Assembly: GCF_000166775.1 (NCBI RefSeq)
Contig: NC_014720.1
Span: 1,978,501 to 2,042,500, forward strand
Reading direction: 5' to 3'
DNA: 64,000 bases
Origin: Caldicellulosiruptor kronotskyensis 2002
Lineage (GTDB): Bacteria; Bacillota; Thermoanaerobacteria; Caldicellulosiruptorales; Caldicellulosiruptoraceae
Under the pieces are notes generated by a model that was not told where the DNA came from, ran no database searches, and saw only the letters and a list, made by a program, of their open reading frames with translations. This document shows positions 1-8,956 of this stretch, in pieces (positions within the stretch are counted from its first letter, which is position 1; every line of letters starts with the position of its first letter). The position numbers and the translations under genes are program-made.

Positions 1-687
1 AAAATCAACATCGTCAAGTGTTGCAATGTTTACTAAAGCTGTCTTGTTCATCTTTGTATGGTCTACTATCATGTAGACTTTATCTGCTATCTCAATCATG
101 AGTTTTTTGACCTGAGCTTCAAGCTCGTTTGACTCAGTAAACCCTTTTTCAATATCAAAACCTTTACAGGATATTATTGCTTTGTTTGCATTTAAAGACC
201 GCAAAGTCTGTTCAGCTATTGGTCCGACAAGCGACAAAGATTTGTTTCTAAGTGTCCCACCAGTTGAGATAACTTTTATTGTGTCTTCAAAAACTTTTAG
301 CTCACTGATTATCTGCTCTGAGTTTGTAATAACAGTGATTTTTTTCTTTGTTTTCAAAAGCTTTGCAACCTGAAGTGCAGAGGTGCTCGAATCCATAACA
401 AGAGTATCGCCATCCTCGATGTACTTTATCAAGCTCAGTGCTATCTGCTTTTTACCCTCTATGTTTGTAACATTTCTAAACTCAAAAGGAATATCAACAT
501 TGTAGTTCTCAACCAATACCGCCCCGCCATACGTTCTTTTCAGAAGACCTTCTTTTTCAAGCTTTTCAAGGTCACGTCTTATTGTCTCTTCTGTAACATT
601 GAAAAGCTTTGCAAGCTCAGGTACAAGCACACTTTTGTTTTCATTCAACATCGCCATAATCTTTTGTCTTCGCTCAATCGCAAGCAC
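1..687 (-). CDS. DeoR-family transcriptional regulator (C-terminus cut by window edge)
   Basis: Sugar-phosphate-responsive repressor type. The N-terminal ~55 residues form a DeoR winged helix-turn-helix (ERRQKIMAML, then VTEETIRRDLEKLEKEGL and a TYGGA turn). The rest is the DeoR sensor domain, with the VMDSSTSA and ISTGGTLRNKSLSLVGP segments that normally bind a phosphosugar. About 229 residues are visible and family members have ~250, so only the tail is missing. Start is GTG at 687; its Shine-Dalgarno (GGGAGG) lies inside the last codons of the rhamnulokinase gene 8 bp upstream, so the two are co-transcribed and probably translationally coupled. It likely controls the rhamnose operon; the effector is not visible. 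Confidence 0.9.
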   Translation of the reverse strand, partial: MLAIERRQKIMAMLNENKSVLVPELAKLFNVTEETIRRDLEKLEKEGLLKRTYGGAVLVENYNVDIPFEFRNVTNIEGKKQIALSLIKYIEDGDTLVMDSSTSALQVAKLLKTKKKITVITNSEQIISELKVFEDTIKVISTGGTLRNKSLSLVGPIAEQTLRSLNANKAIISCKGFDIEKGFTESNELEAQVKKLMIEIADKVYMIVDHTKMNKTALVNIATLDDVDF

Positions 688-695
688 TTTTCCTC

Positions 696-2117
696 TTACC
701 TCCCTTTGTAGTATTCAAACTGTATACTCTTTTTGAGAAGCTCTCTTCCTTCCTGCAGATCCTTAATTTCACCTAAAGCTATAAGTTGCATAATAATATT
801 GCCAAGTACTGTTGCCTCAACAGGTCCTGCCACAACATCTCTTTGTGTAATCTTTGATGTAAGCTCGCAAAGATACTTATCTCTAATGCCTCCACCAACC
901 ATATTTATTGTATAAATCTTAAGCCCTGTTAAGTTTTCTATCTCCTCAACTGTATTTTGGTATTTTTTAACAATGCCATTGTAAGCTGCTTTTGCAATGT
1001 CGCCAAGTGTTTCTGGTTCTTTTCCAAAGTGTGTTTTGCAGAAGTTCTTTATTTCCGAAATGATATCGACAGGTGCTAAAAACTGTTCACTGTCAGGGTC
1101 GATTGCGTAATCAACATTGGATTTTTGTGCAAGTTCACTTATGAGATTGTAATTTACTTCTTCGAACTTTTTGCTCCATGCGCTTTTTAGCTGCTGGATA
1201 ATCCAAAGCCCAGTGATATTTTTCAAAAACCTTATTTTGTTCTCAACCCCGCCTTCGTTCGTAAAGTTTTTTACAAATGTTTTCTCGTTTATTAAAGGAC
1301 TGTCAAGTTCAACCCCCATCAACGACCATGTGCCACAGCTAAGAAAAACTGTTTGTTTTCCGTCAGAAAACGGTGCTGCCACAACAGCTGAAGCTGTGTC
1401 ATGGCTTGCTACTGCTATAACAGGTATGCTTTCTACCTCAAGCTCTTCTTGAATCTCCTTTGAAAGTTTTCCTAAAATGTTTCCTGGATAAATTATATCA
1501 TTAAATAAATCTTTTTCAAACCCAAGTTTTTCAATGATCTCAAAACTCCATTTTCTCTTGTGGGCATCTAAAAGCTGAGAAGTTGAAGCGATAGTGTATT
1601 CGTTTACCTTTTCACCTGTTAAAAAATAAGCAAAAAGATCTGGCATCAACAAAAGCGATGAAGCATTTTTCATTATCTCAGGTCTTGTTTTGTAGTCTAT
1701 GTACAGCTGGTAAATGGTGTTGAAATTCATAAATTGAATACCAGTGGTGTTATACAACTGATTGAGGGGTATAATGTTTCCTACTTCCTCAATAGCTGAT
1801 TTTGTTCTCAGGTCACGATAATGATAGGGGTTTGAAATAAGATTTCCACATTTGTCTATCAAACCATAATCCACACCCCATGTGTCAACCCCTATGCTTG
1901 TTATACTTTCAAATTCTTTTTTTGCTTTGTAGATTCCAATCTTAAGATTGTTAAAAAGGTAAAGGAAATCCCAAAAAAGACTTTTACCAAGCCGCACAGG
2001 ATTGTTTTCGAACCTGTGAACCTCACAAAGCTCCAAAACAGACCCGTCAAACCTGCCAACAAAAACCCTTCCGTTTGACGCACCAAAATCAGCACCGATG
2101 CAATTTATACTTTTCAT
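696..2117 (-). CDS. rhaB: Rhamnulokinase
   Basis: FGGY-family carbohydrate kinase expected to phosphorylate L-rhamnulose to L-rhamnulose-1-phosphate in the cytoplasm. It is 473 aa, the usual RhaB length. The N-terminal nucleotide motif GADFGASNGRVFVGRF is the RhaB version of the FGGY phosphate-1 loop; VDTWGVDYGL, ASHDTASAVVAAP and the late MVGGGIRDKYLCEL adenosine motif are all present. The start ATG has a strong AAGGAGG. It precedes a DeoR regulator in the same operon, so regulation is probably local. Xylulokinase or fuculokinase are less likely because the N-terminus and the GVDTWGVD block are rhamnulokinase-like. Confidence 0.92.
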   Translation of the reverse strand: MKSINCIGADFGASNGRVFVGRFDGSVLELCEVHRFENNPVRLGKSLFWDFLYLFNNLKIGIYKAKKEFESITSIGVDTWGVDYGLIDKCGNLISNPYHYRDLRTKSAIEEVGNIIPLNQLYNTTGIQFMNFNTIYQLYIDYKTRPEIMKNASSLLLMPDLFAYFLTGEKVNEYTIASTSQLLDAHKRKWSFEIIEKLGFEKDLFNDIIYPGNILGKLSKEIQEELEVESIPVIAVASHDTASAVVAAPFSDGKQTVFLSCGTWSLMGVELDSPLINEKTFVKNFTNEGGVENKIRFLKNITGLWIIQQLKSAWSKKFEEVNYNLISELAQKSNVDYAIDPDSEQFLAPVDIISEIKNFCKTHFGKEPETLGDIAKAAYNGIVKKYQNTVEEIENLTGLKIYTINMVGGGIRDKYLCELTSKITQRDVVAGPVEATVLGNIIMQLIALGEIKDLQEGRELLKKSIQFEYYKGR

Positions 2118-2160
2118 TTTTTCCTCCTTATTCTGTTTGAGTTATTTTGTGTTTGTTTTT

Positions 2161-2169
2161 ATTATATCA
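2161..2169 (-). promoter_or_regulatory. Extended -10 promoter for rhaB
   Basis: The minus strand reads TGATATAAT, an extended -10 (TGN-TATAAT), about 45 bp before the rhaB start and just inside the gap after the GNAT gene. No good -35 is visible, as is usual for extended -10 promoters or activated/repressed catabolic promoters. It would make rhaB-deoR a separate transcript. Confidence 0.5.
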
Positions 2170-2172
2170 CAT

Positions 2173-2724
2173 TTAAGTTTTGTTTGCTATTTTTAAATAA
2201 TCTTTTCTTGTCATTCCCATAATAATTACATCATGAAATTTTCCTTCAATAAGCCTTGCTTCTCTTAAAACGCCCTCAATCTTAAAACCGCACTTTTGAT
2301 ATGCTTTAATTGCCCTTATATTCTCATCGAAAGTATCAAGTTCTATCCTATTGATATCAAGTGTATCAAAAAGGTATTTCACAAACGCTTTAATTGCATC
2401 GGTGCCAAATCCTTTTCCCCAGTAGTTCTTTTCTCCAATATGTATGCCAAGAACTACCACTTTGTTAATAGAATCATAATCTCTATAGGAAATAGAACCA
2501 ATCGGCTTTTTTGATTCCTTTGTTTCTATGATAAATCTTTTAACAGAAGAGGAGGAACGCCTGTAATACCATCTTCTAAACTCCCCTATTGTAACACTTG
2601 AAACATTTGTTTCGGCCCTTGCCCAGTAGGTAACTTCTGGATCATTTGCCCATTTTTGAAGATATTTTAAGTCCCCCCACCTAACCTCTCTTATATTCAC
2701 AAGTTCACCTTGTGCTATTACCAA
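2173..2724 (-). CDS. GNAT acetyltransferase, RimJ/RimL type
   Basis: 183 aa protein of the Acetyltransf_3 class, which transfers acetyl from acetyl-CoA to an amine of a protein N-terminus, antibiotic or small molecule. Visible features are the N-terminal LVNIREVRWGDLKYLQKWANDPEV, the acetyl-CoA pyrophosphate loop GEKNYWGKGFGTDAIK, and the C-terminal NIRAIKAYQKCGFKIEGVLREA segment typical of RimL-like enzymes. The probable start is TTG at 2724, with AAGGTG nine bases upstream lying in the last codons of the phosphoesterase gene. It is the last gene of the gerM-rph-rdgB operon. The substrate cannot be deduced. Confidence 0.85.
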   Translation of the reverse strand: MVIAQGELVNIREVRWGDLKYLQKWANDPEVTYWARAETNVSSVTIGEFRRWYYRRSSSSVKRFIIETKESKKPIGSISYRDYDSINKVVVLGIHIGEKNYWGKGFGTDAIKAFVKYLFDTLDINRIELDTFDENIRAIKAYQKCGFKIEGVLREARLIEGKFHDVIIMGMTRKDYLKIANKT

Positions 2725-2730
2725 TTTCTT

Positions 2731-3207
2731 TCACACCTTTTCCAAATATGCTACAACCCCGTAAGGAGTAACTTCTGCTATTGCAAACGATCTTGAACCA
2801 TCCCTTGAAAAAGCTAAACTTCCCGGATTTAAAAAGAGGATGCTGTCTGAATAAAATTCCTCCTGCTGATGAGTATGACCAAAAAAACAGGCATCTACTC
2901 TAAACGCTTTTGCATGATTTACAATAAGGTCATATGTAGACTTCACAGAGTACATATGACCATGGGTAATGAGGATCTTTTTGCCACCAAGCTCAATTAT
3001 CTTCTCTGACGGAAAATCCTTTGTAAAGTCATTGTTGCCTCTTACAATCTCAAACTTGAGATTGGGAAACCTGCTTTGTAGATAAATTGCATCTTTTACC
3101 AAATCTCCAAGGTGAATGCACATCTCTACGTTCTTTTCGTATTTTCTTATAATTCTCTCTGCATCATATACAATTCCGTGTGTATCACTTATCACAAGTA
3201 CCTTCAT
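2731..3207 (-). CDS. YfcE/YsnB-type metallophosphoesterase
   Basis: Small calcineurin-like phosphodiesterase (158 aa from the chosen start). The dimetal-site motifs are clear: VLVISDTHG (DxH), HLGDLV (GD), RGNND (GN[HD]), ITHGH and FGHTHQ. The YfcE subfamily hydrolyses phosphodiesters in vitro; the physiological substrate is not established. ATG at 3207 is preferred because it begins directly at the beta-strand before DTHG and is preceded by GGTGAG seven bases away. It overlaps the end of rdgB by 23 bp, as in the Bacillus gerM-rph-ysnA-ysnB operon. Confidence 0.88.
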   Translation of the reverse strand: MKVLVISDTHGIVYDAERIIRKYEKNVEMCIHLGDLVKDAIYLQSRFPNLKFEIVRGNNDFTKDFPSEKIIELGGKKILITHGHMYSVKSTYDLIVNHAKAFRVDACFFGHTHQQEEFYSDSILFLNPGSLAFSRDGSRSFAIAEVTPYGVVAYLEKV

Positions 3208-3799
3208 TGTAAATCTCACCCAGAATCTTTTTTAAGCTTTCAAAAGCTTTTGCTCTATGAGATATCTGATTCTTGATTTGGCTATCCAGCTCTGCAAATG
3301 TCTTGTCAAATCCATCAGGTACAAATATAGGGTCATAACCAAAACCATTTTTACCTCTCGGTTCAAATGCTATTCTGCCACGACAAATACCTTTTGTCTG
3401 ATATATCCTACCTTGCTGGTCAATAAAAACAAGAACACATACAAACTGCGCTCCTCTTTTGCTTTCTGGCACATCTTTTAGCTCATCCAAAAGTTTTTTT
3501 ATTCTATCCTCATCTGTGGCTCTCTCTCCTGCATACCTTGCAGACATCACACCTGGTCTTCCACCTAAAGCATCCACCTCAAGCCCAGAGTCATCAGCAA
3601 GTGTGACTTGTCTGTAAAGTGCATAAATAGTCTTTGCTTTTTTTAGAGCATTCTCTTCAAACGTTCTGCCATCTTCTATAATGTTTATACTGCTGTCAAA
3701 ATGGTTTAGTGTAACCACGTCGTCAAAATAACTTCCAATGAGCTGCTTTATTTCCTTTGCTTTTCCCTCATTCTTGGTCGCAACGAAAAGTTTTCTCAT
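3185..3799 (-). CDS. rdgB: XTP/dITP diphosphatase (RdgB/HAM1 family)
   Basis: Housecleaning pyrophosphatase that hydrolyses ITP, dITP and XTP to monophosphates, keeping deaminated purines out of nucleic acids. 204 aa from the ATG at 3799. Signature segments are [13 protein letters not shown] at the N-terminus, [30 protein letters not shown] in the middle, and [20 protein letters not shown] with [11 protein letters not shown] near the end. Longer in-frame starts upstream would run deep into rph; the chosen ATG has GGGAG about eleven bases upstream and begins where the family begins. It overlaps the rph 3' end by 32 bp. Confidence 0.93.
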   Translation of the reverse strand: MRKLFVATKNEGKAKEIKQLIGSYFDDVVTLNHFDSSINIIEDGRTFEENALKKAKTIYALYRQVTLADDSGLEVDALGGRPGVMSARYAGERATDEDRIKKLLDELKDVPESKRGAQFVCVLVFIDQQGRIYQTKGICRGRIAFEPRGKNGFGYDPIFVPDGFDKTFAELDSQIKNQISHRAKAFESLKKILGEIYNEGTCDK

Positions 3800-4544
3800 C
3801 TTTTGGCACACTCCCAACAAGATTGCAGTCCTCACCCAAAACTTCCCTCTGTATTTCTATTATCTTTTGTATGCCTTGCTTTCCAAGTTCTAATAGTTTC
3901 TGAAATTGATCCCACGAAAAAGGCGCTCCTTCAGCAGTTCCCTGTATCTCAATAAACTCACCTTTATCGTTCATAACAAGGTTCATGTCAACTGCAGCTT
4001 TTGAATCCTCTTCAAAGCAAAGGTCAAGCATTTCAACGCCGTCGCAAATTCCCACAGATACAGCCGCAACAAAGTCTGTTACAGGAAAGTTTTCAATTAT
4101 CTTTTCATCGTAAAGTTTTTTGCACGCATCAAACATGGCAATAAACCCGCCAGTTATGGAAGCTGTGCGTGTTCCACCGTCTGCCTGGATTACATCGCAG
4201 TCTATGATTATTACTCTTTCTCCAAGCGCTTTAAAATTTATACCTGCTCTGAGTGCCCTTCCAATGAGTCTTTGAATTTCATGACTTCTTCCACTGAGCC
4301 TCAGTTTATTTATATCTCTTACATTTCTCTGCTGGGTTGCACGGGGTAACATTGAGTATTCAGCTGTTATCCATCCTTCCCCACTTCCCTTTTTAAACGG
4401 TGGTACCTTGTCGTCAATGGTTGCTGTGACAATTACTTTTGTGTTGCCCATTTCGATAAGGCATGAACCTTCTGCATATTTGATGAAGTTTCTTGTTATT
4501 TTTATTGGTCGAATCTCATTGTAAGCTCTCTGGTCTTGTCTCAT
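3768..4544 (-). CDS. rph: Ribonuclease PH
   Basis: Phosphorolytic 3'-5' exoribonuclease that trims tRNA 3' ends, releasing nucleoside diphosphates. 258 aa, close to the usual ~240-255. Hallmarks: [16 protein letters not shown] start, [36 protein letters not shown], the [18 protein letters not shown] block, and [20 protein letters not shown] clear GGAGC lies before the ATG. The C-terminal tail ([10 protein letters not shown]) runs into the overlapping rdgB start. It is the second gene of the gerM-rph-rdgB-yfcE operon. Confidence 0.96.
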   Translation of the reverse strand: MRQDQRAYNEIRPIKITRNFIKYAEGSCLIEMGNTKVIVTATIDDKVPPFKKGSGEGWITAEYSMLPRATQQRNVRDINKLRLSGRSHEIQRLIGRALRAGINFKALGERVIIIDCDVIQADGGTRTASITGGFIAMFDACKKLYDEKIIENFPVTDFVAAVSVGICDGVEMLDLCFEEDSKAAVDMNLVMNDKGEFIEIQGTAEGAPFSWDQFQKLLELGKQGIQKIIEIQREVLGEDCNLVGSVPKDEKTFRCDQE

Positions 4545-4565
4545 TATCTTTTTGCTCCTTTCCTT

Positions 4566-5549
4566 TTACAGTCTTATTTTTAAACTGTTATACTTGAACT
4601 GGTCCATATCTATATTTTCTTTCAAATCATACTGGTCAAGATAAGGTTCTTTCCCATCTATTGAGATCTTTAAATACTTAAGAGTTTTGTCTATTTCCCT
4701 TGCAGTAAAACATATTGAAGAAAGAATAATATCTACCTGGCTACTACCTTTCAGGTTTAATAGCTCTTTTGACAGATCAATATACAAAGTATTTTCTTTT
4801 ATCTTTACATTATTCAATTTTAACCCATTTAACTTAGAAAATCTATAGCTAAGACTATTGATTAAACTTTTTTGTGCAAATGTCATGGGAATATTTTTAA
4901 ACTTTTCTGGAATATCTATCCATTTAGGAATTAGAAAAATCTCTGTCGAAACCTTTTGAGGAACAAAAATTATAACCTGTCCTGCTTTTTTTCGCTCAAA
5001 GGCTTTGTTTATATACCTTCTCCCTTCATTATAAAAGTATACTCTATCTATATTTTCAAACGATGTCAAGTAAAAGGTTATTGCTTTGATGTAAAAATCC
5101 AAATATTTTTGTTTGAAAAACTCATTATTTAAGTCAACAGTTGCAGTGCCATTTTCAATTTTCAAGGAGTTAATCTTTATACTGTCAGGAAAAATACAAA
5201 AAAGCCCAAAACTTCTGAGATTGCGCTGTCGCGAAGCAGAAAAAATTGAAAGTTCAAGCCCTCTTTTTGCAACATCAAACGTCTTTGTTGATATAACTTC
5301 TATTAATACTAAATTATGTTTTTTATCGCATAAAATAGTTTTAATGCTTGTAAGATTCTCACTTTGTCCAGTTTGTTGAGAAAAATAAGCACCACTTTCC
5401 ACAATCTCAAATTTGATGCTATCGTCTGTTTGACTGCTGTCGTTATTGTAATTACTTTCCTGTGAGGTGGAAAATAGACTTTTCCAGCTGCAACCTGCCA
5501 AGAAGAATAAAAAAGAAAGCACAGCAAAAAAAATAATTCTTTTTCTCAT
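4566..5549 (-). CDS. gerM: GerM-like lipoprotein with two GerMN domains
   Basis: Predicted lipoprotein of the outer membrane face (327 aa). The N-terminus MRKRIIFFAVLSFLFFLAGC is a signal peptide ending in a lipobox LAGC, then a Ser/Asp/Gln-rich linker. Two GerMN ('sporulation and spore germination') domains can be seen by their repeated core: NGTATVDLNNEFF near residue 150 and ENTLYIDLSKELL near residue 255. The start is ATG at 5549, with GGGTGG six bases upstream; an 18-base longer TTG start lacks a site. In Bacillus, GerM precedes rph exactly as here and is made in the mother cell during sporulation. The pairing supports the name; the biochemical role is unknown. Confidence 0.82.
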   Translation of the reverse strand: MRKRIIFFAVLSFLFFLAGCSWKSLFSTSQESNYNNDSSQTDDSIKFEIVESGAYFSQQTGQSENLTSIKTILCDKKHNLVLIEVISTKTFDVAKRGLELSIFSASRQRNLRSFGLFCIFPDSIKINSLKIENGTATVDLNNEFFKQKYLDFYIKAITFYLTSFENIDRVYFYNEGRRYINKAFERKKAGQVIIFVPQKVSTEIFLIPKWIDIPEKFKNIPMTFAQKSLINSLSYRFSKLNGLKLNNVKIKENTLYIDLSKELLNLKGSSQVDIILSSICFTAREIDKTLKYLKISIDGKEPYLDQYDLKENIDMDQFKYNSLKIRL

Positions 5550-5657
5550 TCCAAACCACCCTTTCAAAAAGTTATGCTAATTCTTTCATATTAAGAAAAA
5601 TATTTAATCAATGGGCGGCTTAGAACAAGAAAAAGAACTTAAAAAATATTTAATATC

Positions 5658-6638
5658 TTATCTTCTGGCAAGAAGCATGATAATCAGGGATGTCAAAGAA
5701 AAACAAATACTAACAAGGTATAAAAACAAGACTGTCTGTTTCTGATTCAAACCTGCCTCCAAAAGCCTAAAATGTACCTGGCTTCTGTCAGCTTGATAAA
5801 TAGGCTTACCTTCTTTGATTCTCTTGAAGATAACAAAAAGGTTATCAAAAATAGGAAGACCCAACGTCAAAATAGGTACTATCAACGACACTACCGTTGC
5901 CACTTTAAATGTTCCTTCCACAGCAATTGTCCCAAGCACAAACCCTAAAAAAGTGGCACCACTGTCACCCATAAAGATTTTAGCTGGATGACGGTTGAAT
6001 ATCAAAAAAGCAGAAGACACACCCACTAAAGCTGCTGCCATATATGTTGAAACTCTTGCGGTTGATATTATGCTCAGGTTCATTAGCGCAACAAAAAACA
6101 GGGTTGTCCCGGAAATTGTGGTAATACCAGCTGCAAGTCCGTCTATACCATCAATAAAGTTTATAACAGTTGTTACTCCAAAAAGCCAAATAACTGTTGC
6201 TATATACTGGAACCAAACAGGAAAGCTTATGAATTTATGAGTAAAGGGATTTGTAATCCCTTCAATCTGTATTCCCATAAAGAATACTATTGAACATGCT
6301 AAAATCTGAACAATGAATTTTGGCAGGGCACTCAGTTCTTTCCCTTGTGATTTATACCAGTCATCTAAAAGACCTATTGCTAAAATCAAACATGAAGCAA
6401 TAAAAAATCCCAAAAATTCTTTACTTAAACCTCTTATTAAAAATTGAGATATGAAAAAAGCTAAAAAGAGAGCTATACCACCTGTCACCGGGATAGGTGT
6501 TGAATGAATTTTTCGCGCGTTTGGTCTGTCTACAAAACCAAGCTCAATAGATTTTTTCTGCACATATGGTGTGATGATGGTTACAAGGACAAATGCTACC
6601 AAAAACGAAAGTGCGTCTTTTATCACAAGTTCAGCCAT
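5658..6638 (-). CDS. Undecaprenyl-phosphate sugar-1-phosphate transferase (MraY/WecA/TagO family)
   Basis: Polytopic membrane enzyme (326 aa, about ten or eleven hydrophobic segments) that loads a UDP-HexNAc sugar-1-phosphate onto undecaprenyl phosphate, starting teichoic acid or another surface glycan. Family motifs are PNARKIHSTPIPVTGGIA, GLLDDWY (Mg-binding Asp pair), NFIDGIDGLAAG, FNRHPAKIFMGDSGATFLG and the cytoplasmic HFRLLEAGL loop. The RPNARKIH start and the NRHPAKIFMGDSG loop fit WecA/TagO better than MraY, which would be expected in the dcw cluster. ATG at 6638 has GGAGG eight bases upstream and overlaps the preceding gene by 8 bp. Confidence 0.87.
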   Translation of the reverse strand: MAELVIKDALSFLVAFVLVTIITPYVQKKSIELGFVDRPNARKIHSTPIPVTGGIALFLAFFISQFLIRGLSKEFLGFFIASCLILAIGLLDDWYKSQGKELSALPKFIVQILACSIVFFMGIQIEGITNPFTHKFISFPVWFQYIATVIWLFGVTTVINFIDGIDGLAAGITTISGTTLFFVALMNLSIISTARVSTYMAAALVGVSSAFLIFNRHPAKIFMGDSGATFLGFVLGTIAVEGTFKVATVVSLIVPILTLGLPIFDNLFVIFKRIKEGKPIYQADRSQVHFRLLEAGLNQKQTVLFLYLVSICFSLTSLIIMLLARR

Positions 6639-7143
6639 GGGTAGTCCCTCCAAAGATTTTAAAACTTTTTAGTTTTTGTAAAATCAGCGTAAGAAGATAA
6701 TCATACAGAATAAAAATAACTTCTGAAGAAACAACTGTAAGAAGCATTCCAAACTTGAAATGGGGAAGTTCCCTTATAATTAGTTTGAACATGAAATATA
6801 AAATAATTAATGCAAGGTTGTAATACAAAAACTTTAAAAAAAACTCTATATAAATAGGAAACCCTCTTTCACACAAAGCTTTTATTATGGGATATAGACC
6901 AAAAATTAAAATATAAACCATTGCCACAAACTTGTTAGGAATTAAAAATACCCCTAACAAAGAACTTGCAATATATACAATAAATCCCTCTTTAATCCCA
7001 AAGAGCCAAACTATGATCATAATACTTACAGAACAAAGTATATAAAATATGCTATTTGCCCGCGGCAAGATTGAAGCAAATATCAAAAAGATTATTGTCA
7101 GTGCCACCATCATACCTGCGTATGTTATTTTCCTTGTGCTCAA
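6631..7143 (-). CDS. Polytopic membrane protein, possibly ECF-transporter S-component-like
   Basis: 170 aa protein with five or six hydrophobic segments. The N-terminal pattern (KITYAGMMVALTIIFLIFAS, then a small-residue and proline-rich stretch ASILPRANSIFY) resembles substrate-binding S components of energy-coupling-factor transporters, which start with a similar 'tkrltlaAlliAl' helix. I do not recognise a specific family and see no ligand motif. The start ATG overlaps the cheR stop by 4 bp (ATGA), and the transferase downstream overlaps its end by 8 bp, so all three are translated as a coupled set. Confidence 0.7.
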   Translation of the reverse strand: MSTRKITYAGMMVALTIIFLIFASILPRANSIFYILCSVSIMIIVWLFGIKEGFIVYIASSLLGVFLIPNKFVAMVYILIFGLYPIIKALCERGFPIYIEFFLKFLYYNLALIILYFMFKLIIRELPHFKFGMLLTVVSSEVIFILYDYLLTLILQKLKSFKIFGGTTHG

Positions 7144-7922
7144 ATATTCATCACCTTTTCATAAAAGAAGGTTTTTATGGGTTTTAACCCATATTTTTGA
7201 GGCATTATTATCTGTTCGGTTGAACCTACAAATAAGATACCGTTCATAACAAGTGACATATTAAAATTTCTGTAGACCATATCCTTTGCTTCTTCAGTAA
7301 AGTATATTAAAACATTGCGACATACAATCAGGTCAATATCCTTTGGATAAGGGTCTTTCAATAGGTCATGGTGTTTGAATTCAACACATCTTTTTATTTC
7401 ATCACTTATGTAATATAATTCTCCATTTTCTTTAAAAAACCTTCTTACAAATTCTTGAGGCAGTCCTTCTAAGCTCTTTTTCATATATACTCCTTCTTTG
7501 GCTTTTCTTATAGCATCATCATCAATATCGGTTGCTAAAATCTTTATTTCACTCAAAGGGAAAAATCTTGTCAAAAGCATTACAATTGAATATGGCTCTT
7601 CACCTGTGGAACAGGCAGCAGACCATATCTTGGGTTTCTTTGTCCTCTTTAGTATATACGGCATTATTTCTTTTTCAAGTATCTCCCACTGTTGAGGGTT
7701 TCTATAAAATTCTGAGACATTGATTGTTAAATAATTTATAAATTCGTTGAAAAGTTTCTGGTCCTTTGTTAACGCATTGTAATAATCTGCAAAAGTTTCA
7801 TATCCATTTTTTTTCATAAGAGACTCAATTCTTCTTTTCATTTGTTTTTCTTTATAATACGAAAGATTTATTCCTACATACTCCCAGATCTTTTTCTTGA
7901 ACCACTCATAATCAAGTTGCAT
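7140..7922 (-). CDS. cheR: CheR-type chemoreceptor methyltransferase
   Basis: S-adenosylmethionine-dependent methyltransferase that methylates glutamates on chemoreceptors. 260 aa. The N-terminal all-alpha CheR domain covers ~1-75 (YVGINLSYYKEKQMKRRIESLM, NYLTINVSEFYRNPQQWEILE). The SAM-binding domain follows, with IWSAACSTGEEPYSIVML, ILATDIDDDAIRKAKEGVY, and IDLIVCRNVLIYF near residue 205. GAGGG precedes the ATG. No receptor or other che gene adjoins it; cheB is ~31 kb away in this window. It may serve chemotaxis or a different methylation-based signalling system. Confidence 0.9.
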   Translation of the reverse strand: MQLDYEWFKKKIWEYVGINLSYYKEKQMKRRIESLMKKNGYETFADYYNALTKDQKLFNEFINYLTINVSEFYRNPQQWEILEKEIMPYILKRTKKPKIWSAACSTGEEPYSIVMLLTRFFPLSEIKILATDIDDDAIRKAKEGVYMKKSLEGLPQEFVRRFFKENGELYYISDEIKRCVEFKHHDLLKDPYPKDIDLIVCRNVLIYFTEEAKDMVYRNFNMSLVMNGILFVGSTEQIIMPQKYGLKPIKTFFYEKVMNI

Positions 7923-7946
7923 CTCTTACCCTCTTTCTACAAAATT

Positions 7947-8333
7947 TTATTGCTGACATTTTAGATTCGCATAAAATGCCTGAACATCTAAAACAAGATA
8001 TACTCCCTCTTCTACAAACCCAACTCTTTTGAAAAAATTGTCATTGAGCCCCTTTTTTACTTTAACAAAACTTATTGAATTTCTATAACAGTAATTAATC
8101 TGCATTTTTAAAAGCCCATCTCCCAATCCCATGTTTCTATATTCTTCCTTTACAAAAATGGACAAGATCTCAGCTATACCATTTTCAATCTTGATCTGAG
8201 CAACTCCTAATATATTGCTGCCATCTAACACAACATGTGAAATTGCGTCTGCATTAAAAGGTACATTGTTGACACTACAAAAATTTTTGATTTTCTCTCG
8301 GTTTTCCAGTGGTACTTCTTTGATCTCAATCAT
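7947..8333 (-). CDS. Small GNAT-family N-acetyltransferase
   Basis: 128 aa protein with a minimal GNAT fold. The acetyl-CoA motif is EYRNMGLGDGLLKMQINYC at ~68-86, preceded by the strand AQIKIENGIAEILSIFV and followed by FVKVKKGLNDNFFKRVGFVEEG, the usual motif-B region. ATG at 8333 is chosen: GAGGG is eight bases upstream, better placed than for the TTG three bases earlier. Substrate unknown. It starts the cluster that continues with cheR. Confidence 0.78.
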   Translation of the reverse strand: MIEIKEVPLENREKIKNFCSVNNVPFNADAISHVVLDGSNILGVAQIKIENGIAEILSIFVKEEYRNMGLGDGLLKMQINYCYRNSISFVKVKKGLNDNFFKRVGFVEEGVYLVLDVQAFYANLKCQQ

Positions 8334-8373
8334 CAAATTTTCCCTCTTTCAATACAAGAAAATATCTTATATA

Positions 8374-8402
8374 ATTATAACAAATTCATGTTGACTTTGA
8401 AA
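8374..8402 (-). promoter_or_regulatory. Sigma-A-like promoter upstream of the GNAT-cheR cluster
   Basis: On the minus strand a perfect TATAAT (8374-8379) lies about 40 bp before the GNAT start. A weak -35 (TTTCAA, 17 bp spacing) occupies 8397-8402. The -10 is convincing, the -35 only fair. Confidence 0.5.
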
Positions 8403-8453
8403 TGCCAATTAAAAAATATTTAAGCAGAAGCATTGCAGGAAGGAGATGAAAGA

Positions 8454-8948
8454 ATGAATTTTACATTTGCAGTAATCACATGCTCGGACAAAGCTTCAAA
8501 AGGAGAAAGAGAGGATTTGAGCGCAAAAGTGTTAATTGATATATTATCATCCCAAGGTTTTATAAATGTATTTTATAAGATTGTACCAGATGAGAAAGAA
8601 ATGATAAAAGAAGCTATAGTTCAGGCACAAAAAAGCGGAGCAAACCTGATACTGACAACTGGTGGAACAGGATTTTATAAAAGAGATGTGACACCCGAGG
8701 CAACACTTGAAATTGTAGAAAAACAAACCCCAGGTATTTCAGAGCTTATAAGATATGAAACGGGAAAGATAAACATGAAAAGCTACCTTTCCCGTGCAGT
8801 CTCAGGAATATATAAAAATAGCTTAATAATAAATCTCCCAGGTTCACCAAAAGCAGTTAAAGAATGTTTAGAGGCAGTTTTGCCAATTTTAGAGCATGGT
8901 CTTAATATCCTTTTAGAAAATGAAAAAGAGTGTGGGAGCGGCTACTAA
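8454..8948 (+). CDS. mogA: MogA/MoaB-type molybdopterin adenylyltransferase
   Basis: 164 aa protein that activates molybdopterin by adenylylation before metal insertion by MoeA. Motifs: FAVITCSDKASKGEREDLSA at the N-terminus, LILTTGGTGFYKRDVTPEAT in the middle, and SLIINLPGSPKAVKECLEAVLPIL at the end. The chosen ATG at 8454 has AAGGAGATG close upstream; a start 21 bp earlier would include the Shine-Dalgarno. It is one of only three plus-strand genes in the window and converges on the moaC-MOSC gene, completing the cofactor gene set at the end of the tungsten operon. Confidence 0.93.
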   Translation: MNFTFAVITCSDKASKGEREDLSAKVLIDILSSQGFINVFYKIVPDEKEMIKEAIVQAQKSGANLILTTGGTGFYKRDVTPEATLEIVEKQTPGISELIRYETGKINMKSYLSRAVSGIYKNSLIINLPGSPKAVKECLEAVLPILEHGLNILLENEKECGSGY

Positions 8949-8956
8949 AAATTTCC

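Noticed and set aside
5658-6638. Naming the sugar transferase MraY
   Set aside because: MraY belongs in the dcw cluster at the other end; the PNARKIH and NRHPAKIFMGDSG motifs are WecA/TagO-like.
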